NCBI GenBank assembly: GCA_902560855.1
Contig: CACENJ010000001.1
Span: forward strand, 1 to 64,000
Source of the DNA: an uncultured Pelagibacteraceae bacterium
Lineage (GTDB): Bacteria > Pseudomonadota > Alphaproteobacteria > Pelagibacterales > Pelagibacteraceae
DNA length: 64,000 nucleotides
Direction: 5' to 3'
Part shown: piece by piece, positions 35,785 to 44,073 of the stretch
How the letters are laid out: every line of letters begins with the position of its first letter
How positions within the stretch are numbered: the first letter of the stretch is position 1
Program-made: the position numbers and the translations under genes
The notes under the pieces: model-generated
Databases searched by the model: none
The model's input: the letters and a program-made list of their open reading frames with translations, nothing else
What the model was told of the DNA's origin: nothing

Positions 35785-36171
35785 TTAATTGACCACACAT
35801 CTAGCTGTAATTTTATTTCCATCAAGATCACGGATATAACCATAATAATTTCCATCAGATCTTGGTCCTGGGTCTCCTTCGTTAATAGCTCCATTTTTTA
35901 ATGCTGTAGCATGAAATTTATCGACCGCATCTTTTGTTTCAGCTGATAAAGCAACCATCGTACCATTACCTACATTAGCAGCTTCTTTATTAAACGGTTT
36001 TGTAATATAAAACTTAACTCCAAGGTCATCACTTGAATGACCGTAGGCGATATATCTTTCAGTAATTGAAACTCTTTTCATTCCAAGATGAATCAAGATA
36101 GCATCATAAAACTTACTTGATTTCTCAAGGTCATTAGTTCCAACCATAACAAAACCAATTACTTTATTCAT
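35785..36171 (-). CDS. VOC/glyoxalase-fold small protein
   Basis: 128 residues. IGFVMVGTNDLEKSSKFYDAIL at the N-terminus and YGYIRDLDGNKITARCV at the C-terminus are the usual paired halves of the vicinal-oxygen-chelate fold (glyoxalase/bleomycin-resistance superfamily). The specific reaction cannot be told. Start overlaps the upstream SnoaL-like gene stop (TAATG). Confidence 0.82.
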   Translation of the reverse strand: MNKVIGFVMVGTNDLEKSSKFYDAILIHLGMKRVSITERYIAYGHSSDDLGVKFYITKPFNKEAANVGNGTMVALSAETKDAVDKFHATALKNGAINEGDPGPRSDGNYYGYIRDLDGNKITARCVVN

Positions 36172-36491
36172 TATTTAGGTAACTTTGTTGCGCCAGTTTC
36201 CATATAAACAATTTTTCCATCTTTATATTTGTAATAAGTCATAACAGCTTCTTTATTACCATCGTTATAACTTACAAAAGCATGTTCAAATCCAACTCCA
36301 TCATTTTCAAAAAGAACTCTAACTTTTTCTTTTTTGACATCTTTCATGCCTAACCATTTTAAAATATCTTGTTTGCCTAATTTATTTCCAGATGAATGCA
36401 TTAAAAACTGATAATCATCATGTATCATTTGTTCACCTGCAGATACATCTCCATCGTTTACTATTTTTGTCATTTTTTCAATTATTGACAT
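36171..36491 (-). CDS. SnoaL/NTF2-like small protein (copy 1)
   Basis: 106 residues, NTF2-like cone fold inferred from pattern (helical start, Asp/His-lined centre, KDGKIVYMETGAT end). It is clearly paralogous to the gene just upstream at 36506: both share MS-I-EK/QK, D-DY-F/WV--HS-G, L-KWL, EN--VG--H-FVS--DG--A and the ETGAT end. No catalytic assignment. AGGATAAA-type ribosome site before the ATG. Confidence 0.7.
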   Translation of the reverse strand: MSIIEKMTKIVNDGDVSAGEQMIHDDYQFLMHSSGNKLGKQDILKWLGMKDVKKEKVRVLFENDGVGFEHAFVSYNDGNKEAVMTYYKYKDGKIVYMETGATKLPK

Positions 36492-36505
36492 ATTTTATCC
36501 TTTCT

Positions 36506-36832
36506 TTATTTTTTTGTTATATTAGTAGCGCCCGTTTCAGATCGAATTATTTTACCATCTTTTATAGTGTAGACCACAAGAACAGCTTGTCTTGAACCAT
36601 CTTTAAAAGAAACAAAATAATGAGCAACTCCTATTTCATCATTTTCATAAATAATACGAGCATTTTCTGATTTTGGAGCATCAGGACTAATTAGCCATTT
36701 GCTTAATTCATCTCTGGGAATTTCTTCTCCAGTCGAGTGTTTTACCCAAACGTAATCTTCGCTAACTACTTCATTATATGCTTTTAAATCTTGATTATCT
36801 TGAGCATCGATAAGTTTTTGTATTACTGACAT
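36506..36832 (-). CDS. SnoaL/NTF2-like small protein (copy 2)
   Basis: 108 residues, paralogue of 36171-36491 with the same length and ending (SETGATNITKK). The tandem arrangement, 14 nt apart, indicates gene duplication followed by divergence. It follows the DUF1330 gene by one base. Function unknown. Confidence 0.7.
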   Translation of the reverse strand: MSVIQKLIDAQDNQDLKAYNEVVSEDYVWVKHSTGEEIPRDELSKWLISPDAPKSENARIIYENDEIGVAHYFVSFKDGSRQAVLVVYTIKDGKIIRSETGATNITKK

Positions 36833-36833
36833 A

Positions 36834-37121
36834 TTATCCTCCTTTTATTATTAAACAATTTCCTTCAGCATTATCTTCTCTAATTCTTTTTACTGGAGCA
36901 TATTCTTCAGAATGATACCAGTCCATGGCAACCTCATATGAGGGAAATTTTATTACAACTGTTCTTGGATGGGCCCACTCTCCCCAAACAACCTCAGATT
37001 CTCCACCTCTAACGATATATTCTCCATTATATTTTCTAACTATCGGAGTAACTTGATTAAGATATCCTTTGTATTCCTCAGGATTTTTTACATTTATCTG
37101 AAAAATTGCGTAGGCAGCCAT
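36834..37121 (-). CDS. DUF1330-like dimeric alpha-beta barrel protein (copy 1)
   Basis: 95 residues. YAIFQINVKNPEEYKGYLNQV and VIKFPSYEVAMDWYHSEEYAPVKRIR fit the DUF1330 family. A second copy lies at 37646, separated by a GNAT gene. Both keep the FPSYE-A--WY-SEEY-PVK core. Function unknown; the fold is shared with small monooxygenases and isomerases. Confidence 0.82.
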   Translation of the reverse strand: MAAYAIFQINVKNPEEYKGYLNQVTPIVRKYNGEYIVRGGESEVVWGEWAHPRTVVIKFPSYEVAMDWYHSEEYAPVKRIREDNAEGNCLIIKGG

Positions 37122-37144
37122 TTTATTTTTTAAAAATCTTACTA

Positions 37145-37627
37145 TTAATATTTTTCTAATACTACAGAATTTTCAATTTGTTTTGAAGGTATGCTCCAAT
37201 ATTTTTTTAATAATATTGAAGATTCTTCATCAGTATGAACTGTAAAACCAAATTTTTCATAAAATTTTATTGCCCATATAGCACTTTTCCAGGTACCCAC
37301 TAGTAAACGAGAATTTTTATTTTTTTCCAATAAAAACTTAAGCAATTCACTGCCTTTACCCTTGCCTTGATGTTTAGTTAAAGTGTAAGCATGTCTTATA
37401 AGAACAACTTCTTTTATTTCTTGAAAACCTATGACGCCAATTAATTCATTATTATCATGATAACCAAACATGCGTACACCATTTTTAAATTCATCTTCAA
37501 GTTCATGTTTGGGCATATAGGGTTCGTGCCAACAATCATCAGGGATGATGTCTTTGTATTTATAGGCAGCATCATTTATTACATTAAGAATTTTAGAAAA
37601 ATCATTAGTTGTATATTCGCTTATCAT
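37145..37627 (-). CDS. GNAT family N-acetyltransferase
   Basis: 160 residues. The acetyl-CoA-binding motif is LTKHQGKGKGSELLKFLLEKN near residue 80, followed by WAIKFYEKFGFTVH, the common GNAT C-terminal pattern. Substrate unknown. It sits between the two DUF1330 paralogues, on the same strand. Confidence 0.85.
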   Translation of the reverse strand: MISEYTTNDFSKILNVINDAAYKYKDIIPDDCWHEPYMPKHELEDEFKNGVRMFGYHDNNELIGVIGFQEIKEVVLIRHAYTLTKHQGKGKGSELLKFLLEKNKNSRLLVGTWKSAIWAIKFYEKFGFTVHTDEESSILLKKYWSIPSKQIENSVVLEKY

Positions 37628-37645
37628 ATATTTTTAATAAGTCGT

Positions 37646-37933
37646 TCATGCACCTTTTATTATTATTGCATCAGCAACTGAATTATCTAAACGTATTTTT
37701 TTTACAGGTTTGTATTCTTCAGAATTATACCATTCCAAAGCTTTTTCATAAGAAGGAAATTTAATTACAACATTTCTTGAATATTTCCATTTACCTTCTA
37801 TTTCAGTATATTCTCCAGCTCTTACTAAAAATTCACCACCAAATTTTTTAACAATATCCGTTACTTTTGCTAAATATTCTTTATAAGCTTCAGGATTTTT
37901 TACTTCTATAGTCGCTATTAAGTATCCAGCCAT
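37646..37933 (-). CDS. DUF1330-like dimeric alpha-beta barrel protein (copy 2)
   Basis: 95 residues, same length as the copy at 36834 and alike throughout (YLIATIEVKNPEAYKEYL, VIKFPSYEKALEWYNSEEYKPVKKIR). It follows the 98-residue unknown gene by 12 nt. Function unknown. Confidence 0.82.
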   Translation of the reverse strand: MAGYLIATIEVKNPEAYKEYLAKVTDIVKKFGGEFLVRAGEYTEIEGKWKYSRNVVIKFPSYEKALEWYNSEEYKPVKKIRLDNSVADAIIIKGA

Positions 37934-37945
37934 TTTTATTAATCT

Positions 37946-38242
37946 TTATAGATTAACTTTGCTCAATTCATACATTTCAACAATTTCGATACATTCATCG
38001 AAAATAGGTTTTGCTATAGGATTATTGCCCGAAGCGAACTTCTTCATTTCTTCTTCATTATGAACTGAGACTTTAAACATAACATAACTTTTATTTGGTG
38101 CTATTCCTGGAACTGTTTTTTCAACATGAGCAATAGTTTTTCTTACTGCCATTCCTTCATCTGATTGCATAAATCCCATGAACTTTTCAAATTTTCCTTC
38201 ACCAGATTTAAGTTTTGCTATTGCAAGCATTTCTTTTTCCAT
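37946..38242 (-). CDS. Unrecognised small protein, 98 residues
   Basis: I do not recognise the family. The size, alternating pattern and central SYVMFKVSVHNEEEMKKFASGN are compatible with another ferredoxin-like or dimeric alpha-beta barrel protein, as in the neighbouring DUF1330 genes. GGAG-containing ribosome site before the ATG. First gene of the minus-strand small-protein run that ends with the SMR gene. Confidence 0.6.
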   Translation of the reverse strand: MEKEMLAIAKLKSGEGKFEKFMGFMQSDEGMAVRKTIAHVEKTVPGIAPNKSYVMFKVSVHNEEEMKKFASGNNPIAKPIFDECIEIVEMYELSKVNL

Positions 38243-38326
38243 ATTTTCTCCTTTTTTTTATTAATAAATTGTACACAAAATAAATAATTATTGTTATGAT
38301 TTTATTACATTGCCGAAAAGCAATGA

Positions 38327-39244
38327 TTAGTTATCTATTTCGTAGTCCCAAGCGTCTCCTCCTACAACTTTTGATATAGCTGAAAAATCTTTGTTATCAT
38401 TGCCTTCTTTGCAAAATTTATCATAAATATTATTTGCAGTAGAACCAAGTGGAGTATTAGCCTTAACTTCTTTAGCACATTCAATTGCAAGTTTTAAATC
38501 TTTGCTCATCATTCCTGCTGAAAATCCGGGACGATATTTATTATTTGATGGAACTCCCTCCTTAAGACCAGGCAGAGGAGGATAAACTGATATTGGCCAG
38601 CTATTTCCAGATGCATTTTTCATTATTTCATGAACTTTTTTAATATCAATGTTTAATCTTTTTGCTAACATTAATGCTTCTGATGCACCTATCATAGAAA
38701 TACCCAGAGCCATATTATTGCAAATTTTTGCACCATTTCCACAACCTAGCTCACCTGCGTGAAAAATATTTTTTCCCATAATTTCTAGAAGAGGTTTAGC
38801 GAGATTAAAAGCATCTTTGCTACCACCTACCAAAAAAGTTAAGGTTCCATTTTTTGCTCCCATTACGCCTCCGCTTACAGGAGCATCTACCATTTTAATT
38901 CCTAATTCTTTAGCTTTAGTTCCAATTTCTATGGAAGTCTTAATATCAATTGTTGAACAATCAATTAAAAGACAATCTTTAGAGATTTTATTTATAATTC
39001 CATCGTTTCCTAAATAAACTTCTTTAGAGTGTTTGCCGGCTGGTAACATAGTAATTACAGTTGAAACTGAATCTTTTATAAGGTCATTAATACTATTAGT
39101 AATATCAAATTTTTTTTCTTTAGCTTTTTCAAGCATCTCTTTTGAGACATCATAAACTTGAACTTTTTTTCCAGCTTTTATTAAATTTTCAACCATAGGA
39201 TTTCCCATGTTTCCAACACCAATAAAAGCTATAGATCCAGTCAT
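38327..39244 (-). CDS. 3-hydroxyisobutyrate dehydrogenase family protein
   Basis: 305 residues. SIAFIGVGNMGNPMVENLIKAG is the NAD loop, VDAPVSGGVMGAKNGTLTFLVGG the substrate-binding block near residue 120, and GNGAKICNNMALG near 170 carries the catalytic lysine. This beta-hydroxyacid dehydrogenase family includes MmsB (valine breakdown) and tartronate-semialdehyde reductase; the ending PLGSTANNIYDKF resembles MmsB. Single gene, 84 nt upstream of the small-protein run. Confidence 0.87.
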   Translation of the reverse strand: MTGSIAFIGVGNMGNPMVENLIKAGKKVQVYDVSKEMLEKAKEKKFDITNSINDLIKDSVSTVITMLPAGKHSKEVYLGNDGIINKISKDCLLIDCSTIDIKTSIEIGTKAKELGIKMVDAPVSGGVMGAKNGTLTFLVGGSKDAFNLAKPLLEIMGKNIFHAGELGCGNGAKICNNMALGISMIGASEALMLAKRLNIDIKKVHEIMKNASGNSWPISVYPPLPGLKEGVPSNNKYRPGFSAGMMSKDLKLAIECAKEVKANTPLGSTANNIYDKFCKEGNDNKDFSAISKVVGGDAWDYEIDN

Positions 39245-39289
39245 AATTATTTATCCACCATAAAAAAAAAATAAATATATACCAACTTA

Positions 39290-40291
39290 CTAGAGCCAGT
39301 TTGGATATGGCAAGCCTTTTTCTTTAAGGAATTCCTTATTAAATAATTTACTATTATATTTATCAGATTTATCGCAAAGAATAGTTACAATTGTTTTACC
39401 TGGTCCAAGCTCTTTCCCCATTCTAATTGCACCAGCAATATTAACTCCACAACTTGTTCCTAGACTCAAACCTTCATTTTCAATTAAACTATAAAGAACA
39501 GGCAAGGATTCTTGGTCATCAATTGAGTAAGCACTATCTATTTTAGCTTCTGCAAAGTTTGCTGTAATTCTACTTGAGCCTATTCCTTCGGTTATAGACC
39601 CTCCTTCACTTTTTAACTTACCATTTTGAATATAGTTATAAAGTGCAGAGCCAGCAGGATCAGATAAATAAATTTTAATATTTTTATTTTTTTCTTTTAA
39701 AAATCTGCTTACACCACTTATTGTTCCTCCTGTTCCAGAAGAACAAATAAAACCATCAATTTTACCACTAGTTTGATCCCAAATTTCAGGGCCTGTTGTT
39801 TCATAATGGCCTTTTGAATTTGCTGTGTTATCAAACTGATTAGCCCAAACTACTCCATGATTATTTGTTTTTTTTAACTCTTCAGCTAATCTTCCTGCAA
39901 TTTTTACATAATTACCATCATCTTTGTATGGTTTGGGTGGAACTAATCTTAAATCAGCACCTATGTTTTTTAATGCATCTTTTTTTTCTTGGGTTTGATT
40001 TTCATTCATAACAATAACAGTTTTGTAACCTTTTAAATTTCCAATTAAACATAGCCCAATTCCTGTATTGCCAGCAGTTCCTTCAACTACAATTCCGCCT
40101 TTAGAAATTAATTTTTTTTCTTCAGCATCTTTTATTAAAGCTAGAGCAGCACGATCTTTAACTGATCCACCAGGATTTAAGTATTCGGCTTTTCCATAAA
40201 TGTTGCAACCAGTTATTTTTGAAGCAGCATTAAGTTTTATTAAAGGTGTATTGCCAATACCTTCAATAAAGTTATCTTGTGAATTTTTCAT
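39290..40291 (-). CDS. cysK: Cysteine synthase (O-acetylserine sulfhydrylase)
   Basis: 333 residues. The PLP lysine is in LNPGGSVKDRAALALIKDAE near residue 43, the phosphate/substrate loops are VEGTAGNTGIGL and SSGTGGTISGVSRFLKE, and SLGTSCGVNIAGAIRM lies near the end. It joins O-acetylserine with sulfide to give cysteine. Four bases separate it from cysE, its partner in the cysteine synthase complex; both are downstream of a Cys-rich ORF and a persulfide dioxygenase-like gene. Confidence 0.93.
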   Translation of the reverse strand: MKNSQDNFIEGIGNTPLIKLNAASKITGCNIYGKAEYLNPGGSVKDRAALALIKDAEEKKLISKGGIVVEGTAGNTGIGLCLIGNLKGYKTVIVMNENQTQEKKDALKNIGADLRLVPPKPYKDDGNYVKIAGRLAEELKKTNNHGVVWANQFDNTANSKGHYETTGPEIWDQTSGKIDGFICSSGTGGTISGVSRFLKEKNKNIKIYLSDPAGSALYNYIQNGKLKSEGGSITEGIGSSRITANFAEAKIDSAYSIDDQESLPVLYSLIENEGLSLGTSCGVNIAGAIRMGKELGPGKTIVTILCDKSDKYNSKLFNKEFLKEKGLPYPNWL

Positions 40292-40295
40292 TTAT

Positions 40296-40865
40296 TTATT
40301 CATCACTACTTGGAGTAATACCATAAGGTTTGAATTCTTCTGTAGTCGTTCCAACATTTTTAGCTGGTATTCCGACCATTACTGCATTTTCAGGAACATT
40401 TTTAGTTACAACTGCATTAGCTCCAATCTTGGCATTTTTGCCAACTATAATTGGTCCTAAGACTTGCGCACCAGACCCAACCACAACATTATCTTTTAAT
40501 GTTGGATGTCTTTTGACATTTCTTTGATTATCCGAGTCAATACTGGGAGATATACCTCCTAATGTAACCATGTGATAGATGGTAACATTATCACCAATTT
40601 CTGATGTTTCTCCAACAACAACACCCATACCATGATCAATAAATAAATTTTTTCCAATCTTTGCTTTTGGATGAATTTCTATTCCCGTTAAAAACCTTGA
40701 AAGTTGCGATATCATTCTTGCAACTAGATGGAACTTTGCAACAGAAAAAAAATGGGCAATCTGATGAAAAAAAACTGCTTTTACTCCTGGATAAGTTAAT
40801 ACTACGCTTAGTTTAGATTTTGCAGCAGGATCCCTGTTAATTATCGATTCTAAAAAACTGTTCAT
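40296..40865 (-). CDS. cysE: Serine O-acetyltransferase
   Basis: 189 residues, short form lacking the long N-terminal domain of enterobacterial CysE. The left-handed beta-helix is obvious: [41 protein letters not shown] near residue 65, then hexapeptide repeats [32 protein letters not shown]. Catalytic Asp/His are in FIDHGMG. Supplies O-acetylserine to cysK, 4 nt downstream. Confidence 0.94.
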   Translation of the reverse strand: MNSFLESIINRDPAAKSKLSVVLTYPGVKAVFFHQIAHFFSVAKFHLVARMISQLSRFLTGIEIHPKAKIGKNLFIDHGMGVVVGETSEIGDNVTIYHMVTLGGISPSIDSDNQRNVKRHPTLKDNVVVGSGAQVLGPIIVGKNAKIGANAVVTKNVPENAVMVGIPAKNVGTTTEEFKPYGITPSSDE

Positions 40866-40897
40866 AATTATTTAAATGATTTTATTTAAATTATTGA

Positions 40898-41017
40898 TTA
40901 GCTGTTGCAGCAACAACTAGTTGACTCTGGAACACAAGAACACTCTATATTTCCATCGCAAGAGCATTTATCATTTATGCAATTTGCACAATTACATTTT
41001 GAGTTATTACAAGTCAT
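40898..41017 (-). CDS. Cysteine-rich metallothionein-like microprotein, 39 residues (not in ORF track)
   Basis: An ATG at 41017 opens a 39-codon frame to TAA at 40898. Eleven of 39 residues are Cys, in CNCANC, CSC, CSC and a terminal CCC; there is no His or aromatic residue. CxC, CxxC and CC spacing is typical of metallothioneins that bind Zn, Cu or Cd clusters, but the protein is shorter than SmtA-type bacterial metallothioneins (about 56 residues with His) and I recognise no family. It lies 32 nt upstream of cysE and 51 nt downstream of a persulfide-dioxygenase-like gene, same strand. No clear ribosome site is visible. Such a Cys density by chance is very unlikely in a genome this AT-rich. 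Confidence 0.7.
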   Translation of the reverse strand: MTCNNSKCNCANCINDKCSCDGNIECSCVPESTSCCCNS

Positions 41018-41068
41018 ATGTTTAATATAATAGTTGTTATTAAAAAAACAAGATCAATTTAGTCGCAA

Positions 41069-41761
41069 TTATATTTGATCCAAAGTCAAACCTTTTACAT
41101 TAGCTGGTACAGCAATATCCATCATTTTAGGATTTGCTAATTTTAAGTTACTCATAATTTCTGCATATTCTTCCTTTGAGTTAACTTGTAGTCTTGGATT
41201 GTTATTTCTTTCAATTTCAATTGTAGAGTATTTTTTTCCATTATAATCATGTGCAGGATATACAAAAGTTTTTTCTGGTAATTTAAGCAACTTGTTGAAT
41301 AAAGAGTCATATGCATCATAAGAACTTCCATTTTGAAAATCTGTTCTACCAGTTCCATTAATTAAAAGAGTATCACCAGTAAAAACTCTATCGTTCATTA
41401 AATAGCAGTAAGAACAATCAGTGTGACCAGGTGTATAAATTGCTTTAAGTTCAATATTTTCTACATTTATCTTTTCATTGTCTTTTATTTTTAAATCAAT
41501 TACTTCTGACTTGGATTTTTCTCCCATAACTCTAATACAGTTCGTTCTTTTATTTAATTCATTCAACCCGGTGATATGATCAGCATGTATGTGAGTATCA
41601 ATTACTTTAACTAGTTTTAATTCTAAATTTTCTAAAATTTTTACATATTCATTTGTATGATCGATAACCGGATCAATTATCAAAGCTTCTCTGCCTTTTC
41701 CGCTAGATATAATGTAAGTATAGGTTGAGGATTTTATATCAAATAGTTGTTCAAATATCAT
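41069..41761 (-). CDS. Metallo-beta-lactamase-fold hydrolase, persulfide dioxygenase (ETHE1)-like
   Basis: 230 residues. Metal motif VIDTHIHADHITGLNEL near residue 55, then IYTPGHTDCSYCYL, VFTGDTLLINGTGRTDFQNGS and VYPAHDYNGK give the ligands in ETHE1 order; GRTDFQ and the IEIERNNNPRL end are characteristic of ETHE1/Blh proteins that oxidise glutathione persulfide. The usual GCGRTDFQ is GTGRTDFQ here. It heads the putative sulfur operon: persulfide oxygenase, Cys-rich protein, cysE, cysK. Confidence 0.85.
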   Translation of the reverse strand: MIFEQLFDIKSSTYTYIISSGKGREALIIDPVIDHTNEYVKILENLELKLVKVIDTHIHADHITGLNELNKRTNCIRVMGEKSKSEVIDLKIKDNEKINVENIELKAIYTPGHTDCSYCYLMNDRVFTGDTLLINGTGRTDFQNGSSYDAYDSLFNKLLKLPEKTFVYPAHDYNGKKYSTIEIERNNNPRLQVNSKEEYAEIMSNLKLANPKMMDIAVPANVKGLTLDQI

Positions 41762-41786
41762 AGATAATTTTGGACACTATAAAAAA

Positions 41787-41815
41787 TTGCATAGCAAATC
41801 AATCTTGATTATACT
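41787..41815 (+). promoter_or_regulatory. Candidate promoter of the peroxiredoxin gene
   Basis: TTGCAT and TATACT are separated by 17 nt; transcription would begin near 41822, about 25 nt before the ATG at 41847. This argues against the ORF-track start, a TTG that coincides with the -35 element. Confidence 0.5.
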
Positions 41816-41846
41816 ATTTCAAAAAACAATAAGAGAGAGGAAAAAA

Positions 41847-42509
41847 ATGACTTTAAAAATTAATAGCTTAGCTCCAGATTTTACAGCTGAAACTTCTGAA
41901 GGGAAATTATCTTTTCATGAATGGCTTGGAGATAGTTGGGGTGTTTTATTTTCGCACCCAAAAGACTTTACTCCAGTTTGTACAACTGAACTTGGAGCAT
42001 TGGCTAAAATGAAACCTGAGTTTGAAAAAAGAAACGTTAAAGTTATGGGATTAAGCGTTGACCCAGTTTCTGACCATGTTAAGTGGCTTGATGATATTAA
42101 AGATGTTTGTGGATTAAAACCAAACTACCCAATAGTTGCAGATGAAAAATTAGAGGTAGCAAAACTTTACAATATGTTAGAAGGCGATGCAGGCACTACA
42201 TCAATGGGACGTACAGCGGTTGATAATGAAACTGTAAGAACTGTTTATGTAATTAGGCCAGATAAGAGAATTGGTTTATTTTTAACTTATCCAATGACTA
42301 CAGGTCGTAATTTTCACGAGATATTAAGAACAATAGACTCAATGCAACGAACAGCAAAACACAAAATTGCTACACCTGCAGATTGGAAACCTGGAGAGAA
42401 AGTAATAATTGTTCCTAAAGTTACGAACGAAGAAGCAAAAAAAATATATCCAGACGGATGGGAAACTATTAAACCTTATTTACGTAAGGTTCCAGACCCA
42501 GTTAAATAA
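41847..42509 (+). CDS. 1-Cys peroxiredoxin (Prx6/AhpC-TSA family)
   Basis: 220 residues from the ATG at 41847, preceded by GAGAGAGG; the longer ORF-track form begins at a TTG within the promoter. The peroxidatic Cys is in SHPKDFTPVCTTELGALA near residue 46, with no obvious resolving Cys. The long C-terminal domain (GTTSMGRTAVDNETVRTVYVIRPDKRIGLFLTYPMTTGRNF-type) marks the Prx6 subfamily. Detoxifies peroxides; the next gene starts 2 nt after its stop. Confidence 0.93.
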   Translation: MTLKINSLAPDFTAETSEGKLSFHEWLGDSWGVLFSHPKDFTPVCTTELGALAKMKPEFEKRNVKVMGLSVDPVSDHVKWLDDIKDVCGLKPNYPIVADEKLEVAKLYNMLEGDAGTTSMGRTAVDNETVRTVYVIRPDKRIGLFLTYPMTTGRNFHEILRTIDSMQRTAKHKIATPADWKPGEKVIIVPKVTNEEAKKIYPDGWETIKPYLRKVPDPVK

Positions 42510-42511
42510 AT

Positions 42512-43165
42512 TTGGATCAAAAGAAATTAGACCAACAGTCTCAGCATTGGGAAGTAAACTTCTTAAGTAAGCCTGAGATGTTTGGTCTTGATCCAAGCAT
42601 AGCTGCTATAAAAGCACTTAAATCATTTAAAGAGCAAAATTTTAAAAATATTGTTGAACTTGGTGCAGGTCTTGGAAGGGATACGATATTTTTTGCAAAA
42701 AATTTAATTCATGTTAACGCTTTAGATTACAGCAAAGCATCCATAGAAAGCATTAAAATTAAATCAAAAAAATTAATGCTTGAAGAATTTATAAAACCAA
42801 AACTTTTTGATGTAAGGAAAAAATTGCCTTTTGAAAATAATTCTATAGATGCATGTTTTTCTCACATGCTTTATTGTATGGCGCTGTCAAACCTTGATCT
42901 TGAAAACTTAAATAATGAAATTTGCAGGATATTAAAGCCTCAAGGAATTAACATTTATACTGTTCGTCATACTGAAGATGGTGATTATAAAAATGGAATT
43001 CACAGAGGCGAAAATCTTTATGAGAATGATGGATTTATAGTACATTTTTTTTCTAAAGATAAAGTAAATCAATTATCAAAAGGCTTTAAAGTTTTAGATA
43101 TTGAAAAATTTGAGGAAGGAAAATTTCCAAGAAAACTTTTTATAGTTAAAAATATAAAGCTTTAG
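42512..43165 (+). CDS. Class I SAM-dependent methyltransferase
   Basis: 217 residues from a TTG start, 2 nt after the peroxiredoxin stop. NIVELGAGLGRDTIFFAKN near residue 45 is SAM motif I, VNALDYSKASIESIK motif II and DACFSHMLYCMALSN the following strand. The start region QQSQHWEVNFLSKPEMFGLDPS resembles tellurite-resistance/thiopurine-type methyltransferases (TehB-like). Substrate unknown. Overlaps the convergent Pta/Ptb gene by 4 nt. Confidence 0.83.
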   Translation: MDQKKLDQQSQHWEVNFLSKPEMFGLDPSIAAIKALKSFKEQNFKNIVELGAGLGRDTIFFAKNLIHVNALDYSKASIESIKIKSKKLMLEEFIKPKLFDVRKKLPFENNSIDACFSHMLYCMALSNLDLENLNNEICRILKPQGINIYTVRHTEDGDYKNGIHRGENLYENDGFIVHFFSKDKVNQLSKGFKVLDIEKFEEGKFPRKLFIVKNIKL

Positions 43166-44073
43166 TCTAAAGCTACTACTGCTGCAGCTATAGAAGCAAG
43201 CCTTGCTTGCGCTTCATCTGATCTACTTGTTATTACAACAGGAACTTTTCCACCAATAACTACACCTGCTGCACAAGCTCCCATAAAGTAAATCATCATT
43301 TTTACTAAACCATTTCCAGTTTCCACACTTGGAACAAGCAATATATCTGCCTTTCCTGCAACTGTGTTTTTTATACCTTTAATTGCTGCAGATTTTTTTG
43401 AGATACTATTATCAAAAGCAAGAGGGCCAAAAACATCTGCATTTATGTTTTCTTCCTTAGCAAGCCTTGTTATTTCATTTGCGTCTATTGAACTTGGCAC
43501 ACTTTCTAATACTTCTTCCGTAGCAGATAACACTGATACTTTAGGTCTTTCAATTCCAATTCTATTTGCGAAATCAACCGCATTTTTAACTATGTGCATT
43601 TTTGTTTTTACGTTTGGCAATACATTTAGAGCACCATCAGTAATAATAAGAGGAGAACTTGTTTTGTCAGTTGTCATATGCCAAATATGGCTTAATCTTT
43701 TTTTCCCAAGCAAATTATATTCTCTTTTTAAAACTTCTTTCATTAATACATCTGTATGAATATGACCTTTAATTATAATCTTAATTTTTTCATCAGCAGC
43801 CAATTTAGCAGATATTGAGGCTGTATTGTTTTCAACTGGTTCATTGATGATTTCATATTTAGAAATATCCCATTTTAACTGATCAGAGCATTTTTGGATT
43901 TCATCTTTATTTCCAATGAATATTGGATAAATTAAATTTTCTTTTACAGCTTCCATTGCAGAATACATTGGCAAAGGTTTGCCCGCATTTACTATAGCAG
44001 CTGGTACATTTTTTTTCTTCTTAGCAACTTTTATCAAGTTATCTGGACAGACTATTTCTTTATTTGACAGCAT
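43162..44073 (-). CDS. Phosphate acetyl/butyryltransferase family protein
   Basis: 303 residues of the PTA_PTB family: AAIVNAGKPLPMYSAMEAVKENLIYPIFIG, IKGHIHTDVLMKEVL, LIITDGALNVLPNVKTK and a C-terminal GCACAAGVVIGGKVPVVITSRSDE-like block. It converts acyl-phosphate and CoA to acyl-CoA and phosphate, or the reverse. It starts 14 nt inside the upstream LDH2-type gene. In taurine degraders Pta handles acetyl phosphate from Xsc; no xsc is in the window, so the link is speculative. Confidence 0.87.
   Translation of the reverse strand: MLSNKEIVCPDNLIKVAKKKKNVPAAIVNAGKPLPMYSAMEAVKENLIYPIFIGNKDEIQKCSDQLKWDISKYEIINEPVENNTASISAKLAADEKIKIIIKGHIHTDVLMKEVLKREYNLLGKKRLSHIWHMTTDKTSSPLIITDGALNVLPNVKTKMHIVKNAVDFANRIGIERPKVSVLSATEEVLESVPSSIDANEITRLAKEENINADVFGPLAFDNSISKKSAAIKGIKNTVAGKADILLVPSVETGNGLVKMMIYFMGACAAGVVIGGKVPVVITSRSDEAQARLASIAAAVVALD

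Noticed and set aside
38308-38325. Hairpin cattgc-cgaaaa-gcaatg downstream of the MmsB-like gene
   Set aside because: Only a 6-bp stem and no T run on the minus strand; too weak to call a terminator.
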